Source: Sipunculus nudus
Lineage: Eukaryota > Annelida > Sipuncula > Golfingiida > Sipunculidae
Assembly (NCBI GenBank): GCA_026874595.1
Contig: CM049306.1
Coordinates: 34,366,019 to 34,430,018, forward strand
Direction of reading: 5' to 3'
Length of the DNA stretch: 64,000 bases
The translations under genes were made by a program, and so were the position numbers. The notes beneath the pieces were generated by a model. It searched no databases. It saw nothing but the letters and a program-made list of their open reading frames with translations, and had not been told where the DNA came from. Below are positions 25,081 through 36,060 of this stretch, piece by piece; positions within the stretch are counted from its first letter, which is position 1, and each line of letters begins with the position of its first letter.

Positions 25081-25640
25081 AGTCAATTGAATTAAATTTT
25101 ATAAAATAAAATTCATAGTGTAGAAGTGATGATAAAATAACTGATTAAATAACGAAAATAAAATGAAAATAAACAATTGTAAAGAAAAAGGAAATAAAAA
25201 CATGCATGACGAGACTATTTCACTGTAACTGAGATGAAATAATAACGGAACTAGAATTATCTCCAGACAATTGAATTTTATTTTATAAAATAAAACTCGT
25301 AGTACAAAGGTGATAATAAAATGAATGATAAAATTACGATAATAAAATAACAATAACCAAAAGTTAAGAAAAGAAAAATCATGCATAACGAGAAATTTTC
25401 ATTGTAACAGTGACGAAATGATAACGGAACAACAGTTAAGTCGAGACAATGGGATTAAATTTATAAAATAAAACTCGAAGTGCAGAAGTGATGATAAAAT
25501 AAATGATAAAATAACGAAAAAATAATGACAATAAACAAATGTAAAGAAAAGGAAATTAAAACATGCATGACGAGACAATTTCATTGTAACAGTGACGAAA
25601 TTATAACGGAACTTCAGTTATGTCGATTCAAAAAATATTG
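25081..25640. repeat. Satellite-like tandem repeat, three ~180-bp units
   Basis: Units begin TTATAAAATAAAA(C/T)TC at 25099, 25283 and 25461 (periods 184 and 178). Each contains GTGATRATAAAATRA, a CATGCATRACGAGA core, TTTCANTGTAAC and GATAACGGAAC near its end. A weaker fourth partial unit may follow to ~25760. Purine-rich on the plus strand throughout. The unit length is typical of nucleosome-sized satellite monomers. Confidence 0.85.
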
Positions 25641-25759
25641 GAAAACCATGCACCGATGAAAAAAATAAATATGGAAACTTGAATAAAATAAAATAAAATA
25701 ATAATGATGAAAATAAAATAAGATAATAAACAAAAACTTGAAAAGTAAAATTAGCTTAA

Positions 25760-27120
25760 CAAGATTTTTTATGTATAATACGTCCTTTACGTTCAAAAAT
25801 AAACGATAAGAAATGAATAGTTTTGTTTTGCAATATTATGTAAATATATTAATGAAAACAGTAGGCATGATCCCAGTGGCTCACTAAATATACATTTCAA
25901 AGCAGGAAATGACGAACTAGGTGAACCCAACACTGCAATATTAACATTCTCGTTAATCTTAGACAGAAAAAAAGGTATTGATATATTTCATCGTATACAA
26001 AAGCGATTAGAATATAATGACAATGACAAAAATACAACTACTATATATTTTATGTAGAGTGGCTCATGTTGACAAACAAATAATTACTTCAATAATGATT
26101 TCCTGGGCACGCGTGTAACTAACTCGTACGCAGTCGTTTATTTCTCAATCCCCAAGAGATAATATTCGCGTGCGTCAGGATTTTGATGCGTGCTAATTCA
26201 GTAAAACGTTCGCACAAGATAAAAATATTTTTCTGTATGCCGAAATGCATTGCAGTGAAAAGCACATGAAGCGAATTGGGTCTTCTTTTCTCTTCAGATT
26301 TGTTAACTCTGGAGCTTATGACTGCATTTTGTTTTCAATAGGTGAACATAATTACTATATACATGGGTTTTAAAATGTTGGTTTAATAAAAGAAGTTAAT
26401 ATTTTCAAAAAACAGTACAATATCATATGAATATGAATTTCATAATTACTTATTCCATCAGAAAGAACACCATTTCGGGTTCCAAATGATATACTTTGTG
26501 AAATGTTTAATTTGAATTAAAGGATCGTTTGGACTGATTTTAACTTGAGCTTTTTGCCCGGGCTGCTACCTGAAATCTAAATATAGACATGACACATAAT
26601 CCTTGAGTGTCCCCGCTGTTAATTTGACAGATGAGCATCCGATAGGACATTGCTTTCAGCCCTTGGTTCTGTTATTTCTTTCAGCAGTGTCATTCACACA
26701 TAATTCACCCGATCGCAACATTTCATAAGGTAAGATTAATTTTCAATGACATAACACGCAGCTTTCATATGGCGATGTATTTAAATAAACCAAATTGATT
26801 TCAGTTGTATCCGCACTGTTAGATTAACGTCCTATAAGGTACAGGAGGTGGCGACTGCTCCAACTGACATTGATTTTTATTGGTACTATTTCGGGGTAAA
26901 CTGGAAACCATAGATCCGAGACCCCATTAAAAGTTGCTTCTTTTTCGTCTCATGTCTATCTTGTCTCGCCATCTTGTCTAGTACCTGTTCCTTTCAACTT
27001 ACTTTTCTTGAAACTTTAATAATACAAAGAAAACTATCAGTGAGCTGTCGGCATCTCTTTATTCCCCGATCAAAGTGCTGTCTCAAAATAAGGCCTCTAC
27101 GGGGAAAGGCAGTTGCTGAC
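25760..27120. other. No gene recognised
   Basis: AT-rich sequence without recognisable repeats or coding frames. Confidence 0.5.
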
Positions 27121-27400
27121 GCATTTTTTTTACCATAACATCACCTTGGGAGATATGATAGAAGACGATAAATAAGCAAAAAACAGGCCACACAAAAAAA
27201 ATATTTTACCAGTAAGGCAACAAAAAAAGCATTATTTTTCAAAAGAAACAAAAACATATTTTGCCATTTTTTTCACTACGACATCACCGTGGAAGATGTA
27301 AGGTAAAACAAAATTTGGCAAAACATTCAGACGACACAAAAAAATGATTGTTCTACGGGAACAAAAATCTTTTTTTCCGGTTGAGACGCAATCCGCTGAC
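27121..27400. repeat. Two-unit tandem duplication, ~143 bp
   Basis: GCATTTTTTT...ACATCACCTTGGGAGAT (27121) recurs as GCCATTTTTTT...ACATCACCGTGGAAGAT (27263), both followed by GACACAAAAAAA- or CACACAAAAAAA-like text and an AACAAAAA segment. The units are substantially diverged. Confidence 0.55.
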
Positions 27401-27999
27401 TTCGCCAGCTGGCAAGAATTATACAAAACTTAATTAATTGTTGAACGGCTATATATGATTAGCACAGAATTTAATCCGTTTTCCATACCTTTAATTAACT
27501 CTATCAAGGACATTGTCTTTACTTATAAAGAATAATTCAATATTATAAAGAAATATAGGATGAAAATACAGTATTATTTTATGGCCTTAGTGCAATATCT
27601 TCGTATCCTGAATAAACGTTTCTTCTTCCTCCAGGATACGATACATTCACTAACTTTTCAAATATAACAATGGAGTGTGGCCCTTCATTATTGTATAGAA
27701 TCATTCGATACGGATATTTTATTCCCTTGCTTTAATTGAATTTTCAGTATATTGCCTCCCTGGAAAATACAATTTGAATGAACATTTGAAGCATGTTAAC
27801 ATAGCTAAAGAATGATGTATCAATTTCATAAAAAGAGTAGGAAATACTCTGACTGATTTTTTTTTCTGAATGAAGAACATTTATTTTTGCTGTTGGCTCA
27901 CACCGGTATATATTATGTTTTGTTAAATGCATTGCTTCTGGGGAAGACAATCCCGATTCAAACGGCCATATTATCATAACGATAAGCCACCACTCAGTG

Positions 28000-28110
28000 T
28001 GACTGGATATGGTTAAGTTAGCGTGTATGACCTTTTATTCAATGTACTTGCAGATGCGAGTTCGAATCTAAGAGTGACGGGTCTTAGTCTGTGGCGGTCT
28101 TTCTCCGATG
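28000..28110 (+). repeat. Possible tRNA-derived SINE head (also at 29085-29190)
   Basis: TTAGCGTGTATGACC (A-box-like) is followed ~45 bp later by GCGAGTTCGAATCT (good B-box match). A SINE-like body with CGGTCTTTCTCCGATGG follows. The copy in the second duplicated unit is nearly identical. No poly-A tail can be placed, so the call is tentative. Confidence 0.3.
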
Positions 28111-28164
28111 GCGAAAGAAATATCGTGGAGATTTTTGGCTAGCTGTGCTAGTGGTATCGCGTTT

Positions 28165-28213
28165 CAGAAGTGGATCGGCGGGGGGGGGGGGGGGATCAAA
28201 GGATTCGCCCCTG
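28165..28213. mobile_element. 49-bp hAT-like mini-element (second copy 29236-29284)
   Basis: The left end CAGAAGTGGATC and the reverse of the right end CAGGGGCGAATCC have the CAGnnnnGGATCC-type terminus of hAT-like elements. The G tract lies between. Flanks CGTTT and CGTTG are nearly identical 5-mers, suggesting a target-site duplication. It is carried in both units of the 1.08-kb duplication, so it predates it. Confidence 0.4.
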
Positions 28214-28279
28214 CGTTGACCCAAGCTAAATGGTGACTTTGGTGGTCGCATGTCATGGGGCTGTGTAATGGATAATCGA

Positions 28280-28492
28280 CAGAATCGGATCCGGGGGGAG
28301 GGGTGCAGGGGTTCGGACCCCCACCCCCCCACACACACACTCTTTCTAATTTTAAGGGTTTCAGACATTTTTTTTTTTGCGGTCAGGAACCCGTCCCCCT
28401 TTTTTTCAGGACCTGGGAACCTATTTTTGGGTTTAATCATTCATCCTCCTGGGTTTGACACAGTCTTTTCCTAAATCCTGGAACCGCCCCTG
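28280..28492. mobile_element. hAT-like miniature element
   Basis: It runs from CAGAATCGGATCCGGGG to a right end whose reverse complement is CAGGGGCGGTTCCAGGATT. The sequence after it (28493-28560) repeats the sequence before it (28213-28265), so the element sits between two direct copies of ~50 bp. In the second duplicated unit only the left end survives (29351). No transposase frame. Confidence 0.4.
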
Positions 28493-28588
28493 CGTTGACC
28501 CAAGCTTAATGGTGTCTTTGGTGGTCCGACTTCATTGGGACTGGATATGTAGGGGCTGTGTTGGCTGCACGACGTAATTTTTTTTTCC

Positions 28589-28608
28589 GGGGGGGGGGGG
28601 GGGGGGGG
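28589..28608. repeat. Poly-G tract (20)
   Basis: Uninterrupted run of 20 G. Other long G or C tracts are at 28179-28194, 29390-29404 and 29253-29266. Confidence 0.9.
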
Positions 28609-29548
28609 ACCGAGGGCGTGCCGGTCGGTTTAAACCAGTGTTGGCTGGCCCAGGGTTACAATTCGGAAAAGTGTAGTGTGTACCCTGGTCCATCGCGTAG
28701 GCGTCCCTGCATATGATTCTCATTATAAGGAAATGGTAATTAAGATGCATTGAAAATGGATGTAGTACACTCGACAAAAAATATGATTCAACCTGACTAG
28801 CAGCTGCGAGATTCTCTCCAGAGGCCCGATTATTGCCTCCCTGGAAAACACAATTTGAATGAACATTTAAAGCATGTTAACATAAGCTAAAGAATGATGT
28901 ACCAATTTCATAAAAAAAAGTAGGAAATACTGACTGATATTTTTTTTTCTTAATGAAGAATATTTATTTTTGCTGTAGGCTCATACCGGTATATTATGTT
29001 TCGTTAAATGCATTGCTTCTGGGGAGGACAATTCCGATTCAAACGGCCATATTATCATAACGATAAGCCACCACTCGATGTGACTGGAGATGGTTTAGTT
29101 AGCGTGTATGACCTTTTATTCAATGTACTTGCAGATGCGAGTTCGAATCTGAGAGTGACGGGTCTTAGTCTGTGGCGGTCTTTCTCCGATGGCAAAAAAA
29201 ATATCGTGGAGATCTGTGCTAGTGGTATCGCGTTTCAGAAGTGGATCCGGGAGGGGGGGGGGGGGGTCAAAGGATTCGCCCCTGCGTTGACCTAAGCTAA
29301 ATGGTGACTTTGGTGGTCGCATGTCATGGGGCTGTGTAATGGATAATCGACAGAATCGGATCCGGGGGAGGGGTGCAGCGGTTCGGACCCCCCCCCCCCC
29401 CCCCACACACACTCTTTCTAATTTTAAGGGTTTCAGACAATTTTTGCGGCCAGGAACCCCTCCCCTTTTTTTCAGGACCTGAGAACCTATTTTTGGGTTC
29501 AAAAAATATGATTCAACCTGACTAGCAGCTCGGAGATTCTCTCTAAAG

Positions 29549-31364
29549 GTTTCCGTGTCTAATGGGACTCCTAGCTCCAAAAGTATAACATCTCAACCCA
29601 AAAGGGTTACTACTATAATACATTCTGTTTAATCAAAGGGTATCTTCACAGTGGTTTAAAAATACATTGAATGTTACCATTGCGAACATATTTTAACAAA
29701 AGGTCAGCAATATTTAAAATGGTGAAAGTTACATTTTCAGCCTCTATTAGAACAAGCAAGCAAGAGGGATGAATGAAAACGCAGGAGTCCATACGAAGGA
29801 AAATATATTGAAATTCAAGACGCAGTCGATACCCTACATTCGTATCACTGCAGACTAGATTTCTACAAAAATTGTTAATTATGAACACTTGAAGATTATA
29901 TAACAAATTAATGAAATTGTATATATAATACGAGCAAATAAAAACTTATCTCTAATTTCATGTCGTGCGATGGGCCCCTTAATTGAACACTGTAACGCGC
30001 AGGATTTTATTATCATGATATTATCACAAATTGAAATCACGATGATAGTGCAGACCCGGATATATGATATTAGAGCATTGAGTCACGAAAATAATTAGAG
30101 AGGTATGCTCCTACGTCATCGAACTATCAAGAGAATATAGGATCTTCTTTTGTAACCATATTTCCAATACACCATAGCTATGCTTCCAGTAATTCTTCTT
30201 TCACATCCAATTTACTTTATTAACAAAAAGCCCGTGGATTTTATTGTTGGAATAAAAATTCTCATGAAGTAACAGGAGATCGGGATGGGATTATTTTCCT
30301 CGAAACTGAAACATTCAACAGGACAATAAAATCTAGTACCAAGAAATACATTGAACATCCATTGCTCTCTCTTTCACATTGGCTTTGACATTGTCTTAAT
30401 TTAACTTTTCATTTTAATTTTATTTCCAGAATGTTTGTTGCAAGGAAAACCTTGGTTCTGAACATAAGATAACAGTAAGAGGGGAAAAAATAATATTCCG
30501 GAATATTGTAGAAAGCTAAATGATTAAATATATGAGAAAAGCGCTTATTTCGAAAAATATTTTTCGAGAATTGTAAGGGGTTGGTTGTTCATGTAATGTT
30601 ATATAAATTAATTATCAGGCAAAGAGATATTCGATCTGACGAAAGAAACTGATGTGTTAAAACTTAGTAATCTTCTATTTGTATTCTTTTTTGTCAAATT
30701 ATGGGAAAAAAGTATTTGTATGTTTTTCAATAAATCAGAGAAAAATATTGAATGTTAAACCACCTATCAAGTTTCTATTATGCATTTAAATTAAATGTGG
30801 ACATTTATGCTGGGATTACTTTTATTTTTAAATTTAATATTAATTTTTTTCAAAACAGTCAATTTTTCGAGAAAAAAATTAAATGGTTTAGAACCTAATG
30901 TGTGATTTTTCTAAGGGACCCAAGGGAAAGACACTGATTCCAGGGAGGTTATGTTCCCATTGTTTTTTTTTTCAACTTATCTTCTTTTTTCCTGCTTCGA
31001 TTTCCACGACATATTATGGAGTAAGGGGACTTGAAACATAAAACCAAATTGTTATAGCGGGTGGAGACAAAGGGAATGTTCTGTCGGAATGTTTTATATT
31101 CGCGGAGGCTTCCGCTCAATTGTGTGCTAGCTAGTGTCATTTTGTATATGGCAGAAAAAAGTAAGATTAATATTCCGCATACGATATAGAAACAGTGACA
31201 ATTTTAACCTGGTGACAATAAGATTAATAGAATTAAACAATCAAATATGCACTTATAAGTAATGAAAGTGTGAGTGACACGCATGACCTTTGATTTCCCG
31301 TCACATGTGTGTGTCATTGAAACACTTCGGTCTTCGAACCATTGTAGCAGCGATAATTAAGGAC
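29549..31364. other. No gene recognised
   Basis: AT-rich and unremarkable. Short open frames are without motifs. Confidence 0.5.
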
Positions 31365-31440
31365 GGTTGCTAATGGCTCCATTTCCTGCTTGATTTAACC
31401 GGAAGTTCACAGCAAGTGGACTCAAGACGACCATCAACGC
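31365..31440. repeat. Dispersed ~70-bp repeat, copy 2
   Basis: CTAATGGCTCCATTTCC...TTAACCGGAAGTTCA...CAAGTGGACTCAAGA matches 18895-18970, roughly four positions in five by eye. Same orientation. Confidence 0.45.
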
Positions 31441-31884
31441 GTGTCATAACGCGGGTCATTAGTGTTCATTTGGTCACAGCATCTGTCCGGTTAAATAAAA
31501 CAATACTGTCACCACGGTATTAACAATGTGTGCCCATGACAGGTGGTATCAGACCAGCTTTTAACGTGCTGTACGCCCTGTCAACATTAGACATGCCAAT
31601 GTCTGTGGCACATAGCGGCAGGTCCACTGTTTATGACAATTAACATGCAGATCGATGCATCCAAGGTTCAATTAAGCTTAGTGGCCATTCAGGACAGATG
31701 ATGTGGCATTCCATCACACCAGCAACATGAACTCCGCACTGATTGTAATAATTAACAAATAAACCTCCATGTAACTCGCAGGCATGGAGACTTACTTAAT
31801 GAGAGCCTTATTTCTAGACGACACTGAGAGAGCGCATACTCCTCCGCCCACCATTGCTTTTCTCCATATCCCTTTCCAATTTTA

Positions 31885-32052
31885 CGACTACTACTACGTC
31901 TACTACCAGAAATATTGCTACTACTACTACTACTACTACTACTACTAATAATAATAATAATAATAATAATAATCATAATAATGATAATAAAATAATAATA
32001 GTTATAATTATAATAATAATAGTAATAATAATAATATCAATAATAATAATAA
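31885..32052. repeat. (CTA)n / (AAT)n trinucleotide block
   Basis: Continuous ACT triplets change to AAT triplets at about 31947, then decay. The poly-threonine/asparagine and poly-isoleucine/serine frames over it are repeat artefacts. After it, AAAAGCTTTTGTTTCAAGTAAAAATAACAACGCATTTT (32053-32090) recurs at 32137-32173, a short direct duplication. Confidence 0.9.
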
Positions 32053-32179
32053 AAAGCTTTTGTTTCAAGTAAAAATAACAACGCATTTTTTACGAATATG
32101 GGCCGATAATAATAAAGTTAAAGATAATAATAATAAAACGCTTTTGTTGCAAGTAAAAATAATAACGCATTTTAAAACA

Positions 32180-33020
32180 ACAGCCAATTATAGTGTAAAA
32201 TATAGGTTAACAATAATAATAAAAGTCCTCCATCGGTCGTTCAAAAGGAATGAGTACATAGAGAAACTCCTTTTGTTCCTGTTTGAATAATGCACAAAAA
32301 AATATGACTCGTAAGTGATCGCTTAAGAAATAATGCTGGAGGCAATATTTGAAATGCCATATATTCGAATTCATACAATGGCATACAATAGGCCGGTGAT
32401 TCAAAGCGTACTTTACATTTTTTTGGCAATTTATTAGAAATGAATGGCTCCGTAAGAAAAAATAAATACATTTTTTTATTAACGATGAACGTAAGTTGAC
32501 CAAAATAATTTAAAGGAAATAGTAAATATGTTTTACTTATTTAACAAAAACACTCAAAATATCGGTCATGCATGCTACTTGATATTTGATAAAGGAAGTC
32601 TATATTAAAAAAAAAACTGACCGCATCTATTAATTAAGTATTGATTATAGTTTTAACAAAAAACCTTTAACATATAACAGTCCAGTTATTCGTGATAACT
32701 TGGTCGATACTTGTGTACCATCTTCCTTCCTCTGAAAGGATAATAATTTCGAAAAGTCCGCTTGGAGTATAATACACGAGGATTTTATTTCCTCATAAAA
32801 TAAAGTAACTGGAAACTTGTAGGACTTAATATCGTCAACACATTTCTGTCTGTCTGTCTAATATATTGATCTAATCTATCTATCTAATCTATCTATCTAT
32901 CTAATAAACTTTTATTATCATTATTATTATTATTTATTATTTATCACGTTAAATATGACGGTTATAAATATTAACGTTTATGCAGATCATTTTTTTAAAC
33001 ACGAAATACGGCAATATTAC
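32180..33020. other. No gene recognised; (ATCT)n at 32870-32903
   Basis: AT-rich. It contains a tetranucleotide tract (ATCTATCTATCT, 32873-32903). Two overlapping minus-strand frames at 32207-32503 have no recognisable content. Confidence 0.5.
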
Positions 33021-33021
33021 T

Positions 33022-33046
33022 TACTTATGTACTTAGTACATAAGTA
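33022..33046. repeat. Perfect 12-bp-arm palindrome
   Basis: TACTTATGTACT and its reverse complement AGTACATAAGTA flank a single T. It lies 38 bp upstream of the miniature LTR retrotransposon; a link is not shown. Confidence 0.8.
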
Positions 33047-33084
33047 TGTAATACTTAGTATGTAATACTTTGTTGGCAATACTA

Positions 33085-33507
33085 TGTTACGGGGTGACAT
33101 AAAAGCGGACCGAACTCTCTCGCTAGGGAAGCTTGCTTTGCTAGCGAAGCGGTTGGTTCGCCGGACATCTGCGCCACCGACCTGGGTTCGACTACCGGAT
33201 CGGCCCAGGATTTTTCCCCTAAAAAATTTCTCTTCGTAACAAAATGGGGGCTCATCCAACGTGAAGGTTTACTTTGTGGCCCAGGGAATAAGTGTGACTC
33301 CTTGAATATTTAGTCTTGTTCTGATAGCAGAACGCTCTTAAGAGGGGGTGTGTTACGGGGTGACATAAAAGCGGACCGAACTGTCTCGCTAGGGAAGCTT
33401 GCTTTTTCTAGCGAAGCGGTTGGGACGCCGGATTTGTACGCCAACGACCTGGGTTCGACTCCGGGATCGGCCCAGGATTTACCCCTCAACAATTTCTCTT
33501 CGTAACA
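33085..33507 (+). mobile_element. TRIM: miniature LTR retrotransposon with tRNA-like LTRs
   Basis: Two direct repeats of 157 bp (33085-33241 and 33351-33507) both begin TGTTACGGGG and end CTTCGTAACA. They enclose 109 bp. Three bases after the first LTR is TGGGGGCTCATCC (33245-33257), which agrees with the start of the well-known tRNA-Pro primer-binding site. AAGAGGGGGTG, a polypurine tract, ends directly at the second LTR. Flanks are ACTA and ACTG, a 3-of-4 match for a target duplication. LTR, PBS, PPT, LTR without any coding region is the definition of a TRIM. Each LTR has a TATA-like ATAAAAG and a tRNA-like stretch (separate entry). The LTRs differ at roughly one position in ten, so the insertion is old. 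Confidence 0.85.
33407..33477 (+). promoter_or_regulatory. tRNA-like A and B boxes inside the TRIM LTR
   Basis: In the second LTR, TAGCGAAGCGG matches the Pol III A-box consensus TRGYnnARnnG, and GGTTCGACTCC matches the B-box consensus GGTTCGAnTCC exactly. The first LTR has the same A box and a B box with one change (GGTTCGACTAC). The 3' part TCCGGGATCGGCCC resembles a T-arm and acceptor strand; D and anticodon arms are poor. So the LTR may carry an internal Pol III promoter, or may have absorbed a SINE/tRNA fragment. Confidence 0.55.
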
Positions 33508-33638
33508 ACTGAAAGAAATCTTTATGGACTATGGTTTGAACAGAGAGGTATAGGAGATGTGAACAATCAAAGCCATGTATCACATCGCAAGATTTGCGTT
33601 TTTAAACAATGTGAACTTGACACTTGATCTTAATGCTG

Positions 33639-34721
33639 TTAATGACAGTTTCACACAGCATTTACGCATTATTTGCACATAAACTACTCATGAAATATTA
33701 GGCATATTGCGGAGATATGCAATTCATGCGCGATATACGTAATTCATAAGTTTTTCATGCGCATTTCATTCGTCGCTATGCGAAGCGAGTGGGGGGCCGG
33801 GGTGGGCATACGCGGACATACGCGAAAACGGTTTTGAGCTGCACAAAAATTTTTCCTCTATTTGGATTTCCGCGATCTATGCGTAATTTACGTAGTTTAT
33901 ACGCAGTTCTTACGCAATAAATGCGTAATTCATACGCGTTAGTGCGCGATACATTGTGATTGTTACGCAAAATCGGCGATTTTCACGACCGTTCTGCGTA
34001 TGTCCGTGTATGTTTAACGAACCTTTCACGCATATAACACGCATGTATCGCAGATGTATCACTTATATATTGCGTATACCGCTAAGAACTACGCACATTA
34101 CGCATAAATCACTTATTAAAACACATGAACTACGGTAGATTTACGGTAGAATCACGCATGCTTCACGCAAGAATCGCGTATGGGGACAGGGTAGATAAAC
34201 CGGCCGAATTCGGACCGCTGAAACAGATGTTCACTCGTCAGCGGTTTTCGTGGTTCTTTCTTCTTTATTTTATGGTGTCCAGTCTGTAATGACTATTTGT
34301 GAAAAAATGCAGCGGCAGCTAGCGGACGCGATACAAACACCCAATGTCCGCATGCGCGGAACATGCGCGATTCATGCTTGATACATACGCGATCTATACG
34401 CGGAGCATGCGCTATTCATTCGTGCTTTGCGTGAATCATGCGTGGATCATACGCAGATCTTTCGTGATAGTGCGTGTTTCATCCGTGGGAATTATCTCGG
34501 AATTTGGCTTTTCTGTAAATATGCGTGCTCTTTGCGCGGTTTATTCGTATTTCATGCGTAGTTTATTCGTCGTTCTTGCGTGATTCATCTGTCAAAATTT
34601 CACGCATAGCCCCTAACTTTTCTAATCTTTTCCACGTATGTCCGGAAAAATCCAGATTTTTCAATTTTATGCGTACATCATGGGCAATTTATGCGTCAAC
34701 GGCTGTGTGACAAGGCCTTAA
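33639..34721. mobile_element. TTAA-bounded DNA element built of ~11-bp TACGCR repeats
   Basis: TTAA occurs at 33639-33642 and 34718-34721. Just inside, the left end (GACAGTTTCACACAGC, then ATTTACGCATTATTTGC) matches the reverse of the right end (GGCCTTGTCACACAGC, then GTTGACGCATAAATTGC). The interior holds dozens of degenerate units such as ATACGCGATCT, ATGCGTAATTT, ATACGCAGTTC and TTACGCAATAA at about 10-11 bp steps on both sides of a less repetitive centre (34190-34340). It is a non-autonomous DNA transposon with extended subterminal repeats; TTAA targets occur in piggyBac and Kolobok-type elements. No transposase frame. The short cysteine/arginine frames are by-products of the repeats. Confidence 0.65.
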
Positions 34722-36060
34722 AAATGCATGATTACTTATTTTGACCGTATTTCGTTGTATTGAAATATTTCTCCTTTACCAATAAGTCATTGAACAAACA
34801 TTCAAATTTCCTGGAACGGACCATCGGCCTATGGTTTATCAGGCTTACTTGAACCTTTCCTACGAGAAAAACATTATTTTTGCTACAATATGCAATTTTA
34901 ATATAATTTCGAAAAACACCGATATTTGAAAACTGTATTGCGATACGCAATACGCGATTCATCGTATCATGATATACCCATATATCTATAATAACGTACA
35001 ACCCTTCTGGGAAGGGACTGGTCGCAAAGTAAAGGGTGTAGCCCTAAGCACAAGGTTATTTTGAGTGACACTCACTGTCACCCTTTCTGGAAACCATACT
35101 TAAAGTTTCTTTTGAAATCTGTGAATGACGACGATAGTCCCTTCATAACTGGTTAAGCAATCAAACCAATCAACAACGGGGAAAACATAATACCACTTGC
35201 AGAAGAATAACAATAAAAACTCAGTACAATCCTGACATTCCTACAGGTACCTACCTTTTATGATCACGTGTTCAGGTCATCCGACATAAGATGGAAAGGG
35301 ACTTTGTCTATAGTCATTTTCCATCTTATGGATTTCTTTATTAAATAAAATCCGTATTAATTGTACGGCATTGGACATTTTATCACTGATTAATTATTGT
35401 GTTTTTCAAAACCTCTACAAATCAGTTTCTGTTTCAGGGACGATGTTATATACACATAAGCAAAGTTGCCTAGAATAAATGGCCTGCCACATAGCATCAC
35501 ACAATTTTTTTTTATCTAACTAATCGACATTTAACTATTCGTTGCATTCAAATGTGGACCTCTTTTATCTAATATCAAATAACACGCATGACTGAAATTT
35601 AATTTTTTTATGAAATACTAAATATTTATACGATTTGCCTCTGTTTATTGTGGTCGATTTAGGTCCCTCGTTAAAAACAGTGTATTTTATTTCTAATGGA
35701 ACTATTCATTCACAGTAAATTGACAAAAAATACGTACTCCATGAATGAATGGCTTGTTGTTTGCCATTGTATGATTGCGAATAGATGGCACATCGAATAT
35801 TGCCACAGGAATAATTTCGTAAGTGAGCACTTAAGATTTATCATTTTTTTTTGCACGTTATAACTTGGAAAAAGACATTTATATTTTTATCTGTACTAAT
35901 TCCATCTGAACTGCTGATAGAGGGCGAAAATAATAGTGGTTCACGTGTTTTGGACACTATAATTGGCTGGTGTTTTAAATTGTTTTGTTATCTTCACATG
36001 TGATAAACGCTTACACCAGAAACAAGAAAAAGTATATGATTTTATAAAACGAATCATACA
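34722..36060. other. No gene recognised; hairpin at 35285-35330
   Basis: AT-rich. CATAAGATGGAAA (35285-35297) and its exact reverse complement (35318-35330) form a 13-bp hairpin with a 20-nt loop. The rest shows nothing I can assign. Confidence 0.5.

Larger units (their letters stand above)
27751..29548. repeat. Tandem duplication of a ~1.08-kb unit
   Basis: The unit starts ATTGCCTCCCTGGAAAA at 27751 and again at 28832 (offset 1081). The copies stay collinear through GTTCGAATCT, the G tract and the C tract. The second copy lacks about 340 bp corresponding to 28435-28775, after which ATATGATTCAACCTGACTAGCAGC (28780-28803; 29508-29531) recurs. High similarity by eye suggests a recent event. 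Each unit holds a tRNA-like B box (GAGTTCGAATCTAAG) and hAT-like miniature elements. Proline/glycine-rich frames in the region reflect G/C tracts, not genes. Confidence 0.85.

Noticed and set aside
27990-28090. A tRNA gene with GTTCGAATC
   Set aside because: No cloverleaf can be built; at best a SINE head.
28084-29580. Pro/Gly-rich frames of up to 154 codons
   Set aside because: They run through G and C homopolymers inside duplicated miniature elements and repeat in both duplicated units.
31752-32072. Poly-Ser/Ile and poly-Thr/Asn frames
   Set aside because: Trinucleotide repeat artefacts.
33407-33477. A functional tRNA gene
   Set aside because: A and B boxes are good but D and anticodon arms do not fold convincingly and the segment lies within an LTR present twice.
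33017-33492. Two minus-strand frames with the shared peptide SFPSE.VRSAFMSPRN
   Set aside because: They are the antisense of the two TRIM LTRs; the shared peptide merely reflects the direct repeat.
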